Shown here piece by piece: positions 50,698 to 59,145 of a DNA stretch of 64,000 nt. Each line of letters starts with the position of its first letter. Position 1 is the stretch's first letter. Position numbers and translations under genes: made by a program. The notes under the pieces are model-generated. The model was given only the letters and a program-made list of their open reading frames with translations, ran no database searches and was not told the origin of the DNA. The stretch lies in the NCBI RefSeq assembly GCF_022271435.1, contig NZ_JAFIQY010000032.1, forward strand, positions 1 to 64,000, read 5' to 3'. This stretch comes from Streptomyces monomycini. GTDB lineage: Bacteria; Actinomycetota; Actinomycetes; Streptomycetales; Streptomycetaceae.

Positions 50698-51195
50698 TCA
50701 GCTCTGCGGCTGGGTGCGGTGCGGTGCGGACGGCTCGCTGCCGGAGGGCCCCGCACCCGGCTCCGGTCGCGGGCCCGTACCCGTACCCGCGTCCGCCTGC
50801 GGTTCCGGCCCGGGCGCCGGCAGCGGGCGTGGCTGCCAGGCGAAGATCATGCCGCCGCCGAGGATGCCGACGATCGTGCCGAACAGGAATCCGCCGAGGT
50901 TGGACATCACCAGTGCGGCGGTGGCCACCAGGACGGTGAGGACGCCGGCCAGCCCCCGGTAGTGCGGCGCGAACCACGCGGACAGGCCCATCAGGATCAT
51001 CACCAGGCCCATCAGGACGGACGGGATCCCGGCGATGCCCTGCTGGAGCATGACCTTCAGCGGTGCCAGCGGGATGGCGCAGATCTCCGCACCGGCGACG
51101 ACGGCCGCCAGCCCGCCCCAGAAGGGGCGGCCCTTGCGCCAGCGCCGCCAGGCCGCACGCCCGCGCCGCCAGGAGCCCTGCCCGGTCAGAAGCAT
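50698..51195 (-). CDS. DUF6114 membrane protein
   Basis: 165 residues. A basic start (RRGRAAWRRWRKGRPFWGGL) is followed by four hydrophobic segments (AAVVAGAEICAIPLAPLKVM, GIPSVLMGLVMILMGLSAWF, GVLTVLVATAALVMSN, FGTIVGILGGGMIFAW) and a disordered Pro/Gly tail. This composition and its pairing with DUF6230 are typical of streptomycetes. The ATG lies 10 bases inside the end of the upstream gene, so they are co-translated. Function unknown. Confidence 0.82.
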   Translation of the reverse strand: MLLTGQGSWRRGRAAWRRWRKGRPFWGGLAAVVAGAEICAIPLAPLKVMLQQGIAGIPSVLMGLVMILMGLSAWFAPHYRGLAGVLTVLVATAALVMSNLGGFLFGTIVGILGGGMIFAWQPRPLPAPGPEPQADAGTGTGPRPEPGAGPSGSEPSAPHRTQPQS

Positions 51196-51806
51196 TCCTT
51201 CTTGCCCTTGGAGATCTTCATGCTCAGGCCGGTCAGCCGGAACGTCCCGGCGTTGGTGGCCCAGGCCGTCTGCTTGAGGTCGGTGATGTTCACGTCGTCG
51301 GCCTGCTGGGCGAACAGGTCCTGCATGCCCTGGGCGGTCGCCGGTCCCTTGTCGAGGGTGGAGGCGTCCCGGCCGATCTCGATGTTGTTGAAGTCCGCGT
51401 TGCCGGAGAGCTGGGTGGCGTCGACGAAGAGGTCGGTCGCCTTGACCGGCGTCTTGCCGCCGCCCGCGGTGATGTTGAGGGAGATGTCGCCGATGACCGG
51501 CAGCGTGGTGACCACCGACTGGCACAGTTTGTGCAGGTCGGCCTTCTTGATGGCGGTCACGGCCACCGGCAGCAGCTCGCCGCGGGCGTTCTGGTCGACG
51601 CCGCCGTACTGGGCGAAGCCTTCGCCGTTGAGGGATGCGGCGGACACCTTGAACTGCTGTCCCGATACGGCGAACGAAGCCGCCAGCGCGCCGTTGGCCA
51701 GCGCGATGGCCAGCGCGGCGGTCCCGGCGAGGGCCGGGACGGACAGCACGGCGAACTTGCGCCAGCTGACCCGCCCCGTGACGTGTCTGCCGTGTGCGTC
51801 CTTCAT
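51186..51806 (-). CDS. DUF6230 secreted/cell-surface protein
   Basis: 206 residues. A single N-terminal hydrophobic helix (KFAVLSVPALAGTAALAIAL) acts as signal or anchor. The rest (FAVSGQQFKVSAASLNGEGF, VDQNARGELLPVAVTAIKKA, DISLNITAGGG, GTFRLTGLSMKISKGKKECF) is a beta-rich exodomain with two Cys. It matches DUF6230 proteins, always encoded next to DUF6114. The pair is probably a small envelope complex; its role is unknown. Confidence 0.83.
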   Translation of the reverse strand: MKDAHGRHVTGRVSWRKFAVLSVPALAGTAALAIALANGALAASFAVSGQQFKVSAASLNGEGFAQYGGVDQNARGELLPVAVTAIKKADLHKLCQSVVTTLPVIGDISLNITAGGGKTPVKATDLFVDATQLSGNADFNNIEIGRDASTLDKGPATAQGMQDLFAQQADDVNITDLKQTAWATNAGTFRLTGLSMKISKGKKECF

Positions 51807-52102
51807 GAGAGTGGTCCCCTTCGAAGTGCGGTGGGTCGCGCAGCCGAGAGATGTGGGGGGACGTGCTGGGCACCGGGCCAGGAAACGGCAAGCGTGTGGT
51901 GATCAGGTGGAGGGTGTGAAGAACTGGCCGGTGTTACTGGCGAGTTGAATGTAAGTCTGCCAGTAGCCGTTGGCAAGGTTGAGGACCGAAGGAACCACAG
52001 GAGACGCAAAAGAGACGCGGCGGCACGTCACCCGGCGCCACCGCCGTACCCGCGCGCCTGCGTACCGCTCGGCTCCGCCGCGTCTTCGCGTCCGCGCACG
52101 CC
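51807..52102. other. Intergenic region with a possible gene fragment
   Basis: About 300 bases. On the minus strand at about 51903-51985 a short frame reads NLANGYWQTYIQLASNTGQF, with codon choice unlike random GC-rich sequence, then stops. It has no start and may be a relic or the tail of a lost gene. It should also carry the promoter of DUF6230. Confidence 0.4.
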
Positions 52103-53335
52103 TCACGCGTACCGGACGCGCAGCTCCTTCACCCCGTTCAGCCACGCCGACCGCAGCCGGCGCGGGGTGCCCGCGAGAGCGATGTCCGGCACGGTGTCGG
52201 CGATGGCCTGGAAGATCAGGTCGATCTCCAGGACGGCGAGCGACTTGCCGAGGCAGAAGTGCGGACCGCCTCCGCCGAACCCCAGGTGGGGATTGGGATC
52301 GCGGGTGATGTCGAACGTCCCGGGGTCCTCGAAGACCTCCGGGTCGTGGTTGGCGGAGGCGTAGAAGAGGCCGACGCGCTGCCCTTTGCCGATCCGCGCG
52401 CCGCCCAGGGTGGTGTCCTGGGTGGCGGTGCGCTGGAAGGAGACGACGGGCGTCGCCCAGCGCACGATCTCCTCGGCGGCGGTGCCGGGCCGTTCCCGTT
52501 TGTACAGCTCCCACTGGTCGGGGTGGGTCAGGAACGCGTGCATCCCGTGGGTGATCGCGTTGCGGGTCGTCTCGTTGCCCGCGACGGCCAGCAGGAGGAC
52601 GAAGAACCCGAACTCGTCGGACGCGAGGTTGCCCTCGTCCTCCGCCGCGACCAGCCGGCTGACGATGTCCTGCGCCGGGCACTCCTTGCGGGCCGCGGCC
52701 AGGTTCATCGCGTACGAGATCAGCTCGGCCGCCGCGGTGCTGCCGACCTCCTCGGTGATGGCCAGCTCGGGGTCGTCGTACGCGATCATCTTGTTCGACC
52801 AGTCGAAGATCCGGGACCGGTCGTCCTGGGGGACGCCGATCAGCTCGGCGATGGCCTGGAGCGGCAGTTCGCAGGCGATGTCGGTGACGAAGTCGCCGGA
52901 CTCCTTGCCGCGGGCCGCGGCGACGATGGTCCGCGCGCGGTCGCGCAGGGCCCCTTCGAGGGCGCGGATCGCGCGGGGCGTGAAGCCGCGCTGGACGATC
53001 TGCCGGACCCGGGTGTGCTCCGGCGGGTCCATGTTCAGCATGATCAGCTTCTGGATGTCGATCTTGTCGCGGGTCATGGCCGCGTTGAAGCGGATGATCG
53101 AGGTGTTCAGGCTCGCCGAGAAGACCTCCGGCCGGGTGGAGACCTCCCGGACGTCCTCGTGGCGGGTCACCACCCAGTAGCCGTCGTCGCCGAAGCCGGC
53201 GATGCCGTGCGGCTGGGCGTTCCACCAGACGGGCTCGGTGCGCCGCAGTTGGGCGAACTCGGGCAGGGGGACGCGGTGGTGGTAGACGTCGGGGTCGGTG
53301 AAGTCGAACCCGTCGGGCAGCGCGGGGCATGGCAT
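52103..53335 (-). CDS. cyp125: CYP125-like cytochrome P450 (steroid C26/27-hydroxylase type)
   Basis: 410 residues. Heme loop FGGGGPHFCLGKSLAVLEI, ExxR in EEIVRW, I-helix LLAVAGNETTRNAITHGM (intact AGxxT), and MDPPEHTRVRQIVQRGFTPR. The double-Gly heme loop and N-terminal PDGFDFTDPDVYHHRVP are typical of CYP125/124/142 enzymes that oxidise the sterol side-chain end. It is divergent from a FadA5-like thiolase gene, the same arrangement as cyp125/fadA5 in mycobacteria. KstR-like boxes lie in the gap. The symbol rests on motif and context, not on a full alignment. Confidence 0.85.
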   Translation of the reverse strand: MPCPALPDGFDFTDPDVYHHRVPLPEFAQLRRTEPVWWNAQPHGIAGFGDDGYWVVTRHEDVREVSTRPEVFSASLNTSIIRFNAAMTRDKIDIQKLIMLNMDPPEHTRVRQIVQRGFTPRAIRALEGALRDRARTIVAAARGKESGDFVTDIACELPLQAIAELIGVPQDDRSRIFDWSNKMIAYDDPELAITEEVGSTAAAELISYAMNLAAARKECPAQDIVSRLVAAEDEGNLASDEFGFFVLLLAVAGNETTRNAITHGMHAFLTHPDQWELYKRERPGTAAEEIVRWATPVVSFQRTATQDTTLGGARIGKGQRVGLFYASANHDPEVFEDPGTFDITRDPNPHLGFGGGGPHFCLGKSLAVLEIDLIFQAIADTVPDIALAGTPRRLRSAWLNGVKELRVRYA

Positions 53336-53450
53336 CTCGGCGACTCCAGCTCTGGTCCGGCCCGGTGCCGGTCGGGGGTCCTGGCGGCCCGCCGTCGTAC
53401 GGATGCCGACCGGCGGTCCTGACGGGCCGTCAGCTCACGGCGGTGAAGGT

Positions 53451-53464
53451 AGTAACGAGTTCTA
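53451..53464. promoter_or_regulatory. KstR-like box 1 (P450 side)
   Basis: On the minus strand TAGAACTCGTTACT fits the mycobacterial KstR motif TnnAACnnGTTnnA at all but the last base. It sits about 115 bases upstream of the P450 start. Confidence 0.5.
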
Positions 53465-53576
53465 TAAGTGGCAAGGGGGTGCGGGGCGTCAAGTCCTGCC
53501 CGCACGCGGGCGTTGGGGGCGGAAGGCCCGTGCAGCACCCTTGCGCCGCCGCCCGCGGCTCAAAGAGACTGGCCGG

Positions 53577-53600
53577 GGAACTAGAACGCGTACCAGTTCC
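53577..53600. promoter_or_regulatory. KstR-like box 2 in a larger palindrome (thiolase side)
   Basis: GGAACT (53577-53582) and AGTTCC (53595-53600) are perfect inverted arms around AGAACGCGTACC. The inner TAGAACGCGTACCA fits TnnAACnnGTTnnA except one base. It lies 55 bases before the thiolase start. Confidence 0.55.
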
Positions 53601-53654
53601 GTCGTCGGGGGTGCCGGGACGTCCTGCGGGACGTGAGGAGAGGACGAGTCAGTC

Positions 53655-54824
53655 ATGGCCGCGGAACCCGTCATCGTGGAAGCCGTACGCACCCCGATCG
53701 GCAAGCGCGGCGGCGCGCTCGCCAACCTCCACCCCGCCTATCTCCTCGGCGAGACCTACCGCGAACTGCTCGCCCGCACCGGTATCCAGCCGGACTGCGT
53801 GGAACAGATCGTCGGCGGCACGGTCACCCACGCCGGCGAGCAGTCCATGAACCCGGCCCGCACGGCCTGGCTGGCGATGGGCCTGCCGTACGAGACGGCC
53901 GCCACCACCGTGGACTGCCAGTGCGGCTCGTCCCAGCAGGCCAACCACATGGTCGCCAACATGGTCGCGGGCGGCGTCATCGACATCGGCATCGGGTGCG
54001 GCGTGGAGGCGATGTCCCGGGTGCCGCTGGGCAGCGGCTCCAAGCACGGGCCCGGCAAGCCCTGGCCGGACGAGTGGAACGTGGACCTGCCCAACCAGTT
54101 CGAGGCGGCCGAACGCATCGCCCGCAACCGGGGGCTGACCCGCGAGGACGTCGACGCGCTCGGGCTGCGCTCGCAGGAGCGGGCCGCGGCGGCCTGGGCC
54201 GAGGAGCGCTTCAAGCGCGAGACGTTCGCCGTGCAGGTGCCGACGACGGAGGACGAACAGGCCGCCGGGCAGGGCATGTGGCGGCTCGTGGACCGTGACG
54301 AAGGGCTGCGCGACACGAGCATGGAGGCGCTCGGCGGGCTCAAGCCGGTCATGCCGACCGCCGTGCACACGGCGGGCAACTGCTCACAGATCTCGGACGG
54401 CGCGAGCGCGGTGATGTGGGCGTCCAAGCGGATGGCCCGCGCGCTGAAACTCCGGCCGCGGGCCCGGATCGTCGCGCAGGCGCTGGTCGGCGCCGATCCC
54501 CACTACCACCTCGACGGGCCCGTCGACGCGACGCGGGCCGTGCTGGGCAAGGCCGGGATGTCGCTCAAGGACATCGACCTGGTGGAGATCAACGAGGCGT
54601 TCGCGTCGGTCGTCCTGTCCTGGGCGCGGGTCTTCGACCAGGACCTGGACAAGGTCAACGTGAACGGCGGAGCCATCGCGCTCGGCCACCCGGTCGGCGC
54701 CACGGGCGCCCGCCTGATCACCACGGCGCTGCACGAACTGGAGCGTACGGGCAAGGAGTTCGCGCTGGTCACGATGTGTGCGGGCGGAGGACTGGCGACG
54801 GGGACGATTCTCCAGCGGCTGTGA
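53655..54824 (+). CDS. fadA5: Steroid 3-ketoacyl-CoA thiolase, FadA5-like
   Basis: 389 residues. Thiolase active sites are complete: nucleophile Cys in TTVDCQCGSSQQANHMVANM, His in NGGAIALGHPVGATGARLI, and second Cys in MCAGGGLATG. CQCGSS instead of the common CxSG and the SRVPLGSGSKHGPGKPW segment resemble FadA5, which cleaves the cholesterol side chain. With the divergent CYP125-like gene this makes a two-gene steroid side-chain unit. ATG 53655 follows GTGAGGAGAGGACG. Symbol based on family resemblance and context. Confidence 0.87.
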   Translation: MAAEPVIVEAVRTPIGKRGGALANLHPAYLLGETYRELLARTGIQPDCVEQIVGGTVTHAGEQSMNPARTAWLAMGLPYETAATTVDCQCGSSQQANHMVANMVAGGVIDIGIGCGVEAMSRVPLGSGSKHGPGKPWPDEWNVDLPNQFEAAERIARNRGLTREDVDALGLRSQERAAAAWAEERFKRETFAVQVPTTEDEQAAGQGMWRLVDRDEGLRDTSMEALGGLKPVMPTAVHTAGNCSQISDGASAVMWASKRMARALKLRPRARIVAQALVGADPHYHLDGPVDATRAVLGKAGMSLKDIDLVEINEAFASVVLSWARVFDQDLDKVNVNGGAIALGHPVGATGARLITTALHELERTGKEFALVTMCAGGGLATGTILQRL

Positions 54825-54873
54825 GGGACCGGGGGCGAGGGGCGTTGTCAGTGGTCCCTGTCACACTCTCCTC

Positions 54874-55454
54874 ATGACCGAATCAGGGGTGCGGGAGACG
54901 GGCCCTCCGGCGGTGCCGCAGGGCAATTACGCGCCGGTATGGGCCGACGACGGCGGCGCGCGGCAGCGCCCGCCGCTGGTGGGGGACGAGCGGGACATCC
55001 TCACCAGCTATCTGGAATGGCACCGCGCCACCTTCGCGCTGAAGTGCTCGGGGGTGCCGGCGGAGCGGCTCTCGGAGCGGACGGTGCCGCCGTCCGGGAT
55101 GAGCCTGCACGGGCTCGTACGGCATCTCGCCGGGGTGGAACGGTGGTGGTTCCACATTCAGTTCGCGGGCGAACGGACCCCGATGCTCCATTACTCCGAC
55201 GCGGACCCCGACCAGGATTTCGACGACCTGTCCGGCGACCCGGAGGAGGCCCTGGCCGTCTGGCGCGAGCAGTGCGAGCACTCCCGCCGCATCGTGCCGG
55301 CGCACCGTCCCTGGACGCGACGGGCACCCACGCGGCCTCGGGGGAACCGGTCTCCCTGCGCCGCATCATGATCGACCTGATAGCGGAGTACGCCCGGCAC
55401 AACGGCCACGCGGACCTGCTGCGCGAGCGAATGGACGGGGCGATCGGGCGCTGA
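54874..55454 (+). pseudogene. DinB/DUF664 family gene with a frameshift
   Basis: The first frame (54874 to about 55300) encodes DILTSYLEWHRATFALKCSG, GMSLHGLVRHLAGVERWWFH and DDLSGDPEEALAVWREQCEH, then loses similarity. The next frame continues with PSLDATGTHAASGEPVSLRR, IMIDLIAEYARHNGHADLL and stops at 55454. The conserved DinB His ligands are split between the two (HLAGVERWW and EYARHNGHADLL). Restoring one G near 55296 (GTGGCCGGC in place of GTGCCGGC) joins them into a normal protein of about 193 residues. Either a recent pseudogene or a sequencing error. DinB proteins are small metal-binding thiol-linked enzymes. Confidence 0.8.
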
Positions 55455-55598
55455 CGGGGGGCGGCGGGGACGGCGGGCGGTCTCGGCGGGGTGCGCGAAA
55501 GCGGCCGGCGCCTGGGGCGTCGGCCGCTTCGGGGCTGCGGGGTCACGGGCAGGCCGGTACCGGCGTCAGGGACGCGGGCGGTCCGGGGGCCCGGCTGC

Positions 55599-56039
55599 TC
55601 AGTACCAGTTGTGGGACTGCCAGAACTTCCAGGCGTCGCAGGGGCTGCCGTAGGTGGAGTTCATGTAGTCCAGGCCCCACTTGATCTGGGTCTCCGGGTT
55701 GGTCTTCCAGTCCGAGCCGGCCGAGGCCATCTTCGAGCCCGGCTGTGCCTGGACGAGGCCGTAGGCGCCGCTGGACGGGTTGGTGGCGGTCGGGTCCCAG
55801 CCGCTCTCGCGCTCGACGATGTTGCTGAAGCACTGGTACTGCGCCTGGTCCGGGATCAGCTTGTGCGCCGCGGCCTTGGCGGCGCTCGCGCTCGCGGAGG
55901 ACGGGGCCTGCGCGGGAGTGGCGGCCTGGGCCGGCGTGGCGGCGAAGGCCGAAGCACCCAGGGCGACGGCACCGGCGGCGACGACGGCCTTCTTGTGGAG
56001 GGCAAGACGGCTGGTGATCGTGGACGGGATGACGCTCAC
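55599..56039 (-). CDS. Small secreted SLT/Rpf-like cell-wall hydrolase
   Basis: 146 residues. Signal peptide (ALHKKAVVAAGAVALGASAF, cleavage near AQAATP) and an Ala/Ser linker lead to a compact lysozyme-like domain: CFSNIVERESGWDPTATNPS (catalytic Glu), GAYGLVQAQPGSKMASAGSD, ETQIKWGLDYMNSTYGSPCD, ending FWQSHNWY. This is the short transglycosylase type common in Streptomyces and acts on peptidoglycan. GTG 56039 is used; no strong ribosome-binding site is seen. A long leader (over 300 bases) lies upstream, as in Streptomyces wall hydrolase genes under riboswitch control. Confidence 0.82.
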   Translation of the reverse strand: MSVIPSTITSRLALHKKAVVAAGAVALGASAFAATPAQAATPAQAPSSASASAAKAAAHKLIPDQAQYQCFSNIVERESGWDPTATNPSSGAYGLVQAQPGSKMASAGSDWKTNPETQIKWGLDYMNSTYGSPCDAWKFWQSHNWY

Positions 56040-56386
56040 GGGAGAAGAAGCCTTCCGGTGGGGTGCGGGGGGCGCCGCCGAGGCTGCGGGCCAGGGGGGA
56101 AGAAGCACGCTGCTCTCGGCGACACATTCACCTTGGGAAGTGCTCGGGCGGGTTGGCAATCCCCGTACGTACTAGTGGATCTCGCATGCGGGGCGGGAAG
56201 TCCCGCCCGTCAGTTCCCGAGGGGGAGCGGATCGAGGGGAGGGGCCGGCCTACGAAGGCGGCTCGTAGGTGACGGAAGTCCTGTGGGTGGGGACACAGGG
56301 GCGGGGGGTGAGGGTAAGGGACAGGGGTGTCGATGAACTATTACGAACGGTGGCCGGTGACTAGGGCGACCGGGTGCTCTCGGAGA
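56040..56386 (-). other. Long upstream region of the wall hydrolase gene
   Basis: About 350 bases to the next gene. It holds a GGGCGGGA-AG-TCCCGCCC hairpin (56191-56208) and, nearer the gene, a segment with AAGGTGAATGTGTCGCC followed by possible GCCGAG/CTCGGC pairing. I looked for a c-di-AMP (ydaO) riboswitch, known before such genes in Streptomyces, but could not match enough conserved blocks. Confidence 0.4.
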
Positions 56387-57304
56387 TCATTTGGGGCCGT
56401 TCTGGACTGGTGTTTCCGATCCCGGGCCCGGGCCGGGCCCCGGCCCCGTCGTGAACGTCGCCGGGGCGTCGAACGCCGCGCGGCGGGTGGCGCGGCGCAG
56501 GGCCTTGAGGAGGGTGGGGCCGAGGGTGAGGGTGAGGACCACCGTGACCACGGCCCGGGGCAGGTCCCAGCCCAGCGAGGTCGCCAGACAGTAGGCGACG
56601 AAGCGGGCCAGATTGTCGGGCAGCGGATCGCCCGGCACGAAGGAGACGCCGGTGGCCATACCGCCGATGTAGGGCCAGCCCTGGAGGTTCATGGCCAGGC
56701 CGTACAGGACGGCGGAGACCGCGCCGTACACCGCGATCATGGCCAGCTCACGGCGGCCGCGCAGCCGGTCCGGGCCCGGCAGCAGGCCCGCGCCCATCGC
56801 CACCCACCCCATCGACAGCATCTGGAACGGCAGCCACGGCCCCACCCCGCCGGTCAGCAGCGCGGAGGCGAACATCGACCCCGAGCCGAGCACGAACCCG
56901 AAGCCCGGCCCCAGGACCCGCCCGGACAGCACCATCAGGAAGAACATCGGCTCGATGCCGGCGGTGCCCGCGCCCAGCGGGCGCATCGCCGCGCCCGCGG
57001 CGGCCAGCACGCCGAGCATGGCGATGGCCTTGGCGTCCAGGCTGGGCGCCCCGCCCGTCGCGGCGGACGCCGAGGAGTCGGCGATCGTGGCCACGACGAC
57101 GGCGAGCAGCAGCGGCAGCAGGGCCGCGAACAGCCACGGCGCGTCCTTGGAGTGCGCGAGGCCGGAGGCGGAGCCGGCCAGCAGGGGCCAGCCGAAGGCC
57201 ATCACCCCCATGACGGAGACGAGGACGAGCGCGGCCACGGCGCGCGGGCCCAGCCGTACCGCCCGTGCCTGCCGGTCCGGGGGAGCGGGGGACGTACGGG
57301 TCAT
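56387..57304 (-). CDS. ECF transporter S component, cobalamin-regulated
   Basis: 305 residues with about eight hydrophobic segments. The core (MLGVLAAAGAAMRPLGAGTA, EPMFFLMVLSGRVLGPGFGF, LGSGSMFASALLTGGVGPWL, PFQMLSMGWVAMGAGLLPGP) is that of ECF substrate-capture proteins. A Gly/Pro tail from a GGGCCC repeat ends it. It is last in the five-gene operon headed by a cobalamin riboswitch, so cobalamin, a corrinoid, or a precursor such as dimethylbenzimidazole is the likely ligand. Start overlaps the ATPase stop (ATGA). Confidence 0.85.
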   Translation of the reverse strand: MTRTSPAPPDRQARAVRLGPRAVAALVLVSVMGVMAFGWPLLAGSASGLAHSKDAPWLFAALLPLLLAVVVATIADSSASAATGGAPSLDAKAIAMLGVLAAAGAAMRPLGAGTAGIEPMFFLMVLSGRVLGPGFGFVLGSGSMFASALLTGGVGPWLPFQMLSMGWVAMGAGLLPGPDRLRGRRELAMIAVYGAVSAVLYGLAMNLQGWPYIGGMATGVSFVPGDPLPDNLARFVAYCLATSLGWDLPRAVVTVVLTLTLGPTLLKALRRATRRAAFDAPATFTTGPGPGPGPGSETPVQNGPK

Positions 57305-59145
57305 GCCGTGGCCTCCAGGGCGTGGGCGACCTGCGGGACGGTGAGCCACGGCAGCGGCGCCAGCACCTTGGAGACCTGCGGTGCGAAGGCGGGCGAGGAG
57401 ACGACGACCTCGGCGGTCGGGCCGTCCGCGACGACCTCGCCGTCCGCGAGGATGACGACCCGGTGGGCCAGCTCGGCGGCCAGTTCGACGTCGTGGGTGG
57501 CCAGGACGATCGCGTGCCCCTCGGCGGCCAGCCCGCGCAGCAGCTGCACGAGACGGCCCTTGGCCGCGTAGTCCAGCCCGCGGGTCGGCTCGTCGAGCAG
57601 GAGCAGCGGCGGCCGGGCGGTCAGCACGACGGCCAGCGCGAGGGCGAGCCGCTGGCCTTCGGAGAGGTCGCGCGGGTGGGTGCTGTCCTGTACGTCCGGG
57701 AGCAGCCGGGTGACCAGGCCGCGGCAGGTGCCGGGGGCGGCGTCCGCGTCGTGGTCGGCGGCGGCGCACTCGGCGGCGACGGTGTCCGCGTACAGGAGGT
57801 CGCGCGGCTCCTGCGGTACGAGGCCGACGTGCCGCAGCAGCGTGCGCGGGCCGGTGCGGTGCGGGGCCGCGCCGCCGACGCGTACCGAGCCGGCGGTCGG
57901 CTCGTGCATTCCGACGAGGGTGCTGAGCAGGGTGGACTTGCCCGCGCCGTTGCGGCCCATGAGGGCGATCGTCTCGCCGGCGCGGACGGTCAGGCCGACG
58001 CGGTGCAGGGCGTCGATCCGGCCGCGCCGTACGGAGAGCCCGACGGTCTCGGCGGCGAGGGGGCCGCCGGAGCCCTCCGGCGCGCGCACGGGCTCCGACC
58101 CGGGTGTCGCCCCGGCCCGGTGGCGGTCCTCGCGGCGGCGCCACCACCCGAAGCGCTTACGGGCGGAGCCCCCGTCCTCCGGGCCGGCACCGGCACCGGG
58201 ATCGGCATCGGCACCGGCATCGGCATCGGCATCGGCACCAGGATCGGCGTCGGCACCGGGATCGGCACCGGAGCTGGACGCCCCGGAACCGGCATGCGGC
58301 ACCGTCGCCCCGTTTCCTCCCGGCTCCACCCCCGCCAGCCGCTCGCGCAGCGACGACGCCTTGCGGCGGGCGTCGCGTACCGACAGCGGCAGCGGTGACC
58401 AGTGGGCGAGCCGGCCCAGGGCCACCACCGGCGGGTGGACGGGGGAGACGGCCATGATGTCGGCGGGCGCGCCGACGACCGGGGGCGCGCCGGGCGCGGG
58501 CAGCAGGATGACCTGATCCGCGTACTGGACGACGCGCTCCAGCCGGTGTTCGGCGAGCAGGACCGTGGTGCCGAGGTCGTGCACCAGGCGTTGCAGCACG
58601 GCGAGCACCTCCTCGGCGGCGGCCGGGTCCAGGGCGGAGGTCGGTTCGTCCAGCACCAGCACCTTGGGGTGGGTGGTGAGGACGGAACCGATGGCGACGC
58701 GCTGCTGCTGGCCGCCGGAGAGTGTGGTGATGGCGCGGTCGCGCAGGTCGGCGAGGCCGAGGAGGTCCAGGGTCTCCTCGACGCGGCGCCGCATGACGTC
58801 AGGGGCCAGGCCCAGTGACTCCATGCCGTACGCGAGTTCGTCCTCGACGGTGTCGGTGACGAAGTGGGCGAGCGGGTCCTGGCCGACGGTGCCGACCACG
58901 TCGGCCAGTTCGCGCGGCTTGTGGGTACGGGTGTCCCGGCCGGCCACGGTGACGCGGCCGCGCAGGGTGCCACCGGTGAAGTGCGGCACGAGGCCGCAGA
59001 CGGCGTTCAGCACGGTGGACTTGCCGACGCCGGACGGGCCGACGAGCAGGCACAGTTCGCCTTCCGGCACGGTCAGGTCGACGCCCTGGACGGCGGGCTC
59101 CGCCGCGTCCCCGTAGGTGACCGACACCTGGTCGAAGCGGATCAC
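57301..59145 (-). CDS. Fused ECF transporter ATPase (EcfA-EcfA')
   Basis: 614 residues holding two ABC ATPase domains in one chain. Domain 1: Walker A GPSGVGKST, signature LSGGQQQR, Walker B VLVLDEPTSALD, switch EHRLERV. Domain 2 (from about 360): GRNGAGKST, signature LSEGQRLALA, LLLLDEPTRGLD, switch THDVELA. A linker of about 95 residues contains an Ala-Asp-Pro-Gly repeat (GADADPGADADADAGADAD). The domain 2 signature is weaker (SEGQ). Start GTG 59145 overlaps the EcfT stop. The fusion fixes the 1:1 heterodimer needed by ECF importers. Confidence 0.92.
   Translation of the reverse strand: MIRFDQVSVTYGDAAEPAVQGVDLTVPEGELCLLVGPSGVGKSTVLNAVCGLVPHFTGGTLRGRVTVAGRDTRTHKPRELADVVGTVGQDPLAHFVTDTVEDELAYGMESLGLAPDVMRRRVEETLDLLGLADLRDRAITTLSGGQQQRVAIGSVLTTHPKVLVLDEPTSALDPAAAEEVLAVLQRLVHDLGTTVLLAEHRLERVVQYADQVILLPAPGAPPVVGAPADIMAVSPVHPPVVALGRLAHWSPLPLSVRDARRKASSLRERLAGVEPGGNGATVPHAGSGASSSGADPGADADPGADADADAGADADPGAGAGPEDGGSARKRFGWWRRREDRHRAGATPGSEPVRAPEGSGGPLAAETVGLSVRRGRIDALHRVGLTVRAGETIALMGRNGAGKSTLLSTLVGMHEPTAGSVRVGGAAPHRTGPRTLLRHVGLVPQEPRDLLYADTVAAECAAADHDADAAPGTCRGLVTRLLPDVQDSTHPRDLSEGQRLALALAVVLTARPPLLLLDEPTRGLDYAAKGRLVQLLRGLAAEGHAIVLATHDVELAAELAHRVVILADGEVVADGPTAEVVVSSPAFAPQVSKVLAPLPWLTVPQVAHALEATA

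Noticed and set aside
56040..56386. c-di-AMP (ydaO) riboswitch before the wall hydrolase
   Set aside because: Context fits and one GGTGAAT block is present, but the remaining conserved blocks could not be matched by eye.
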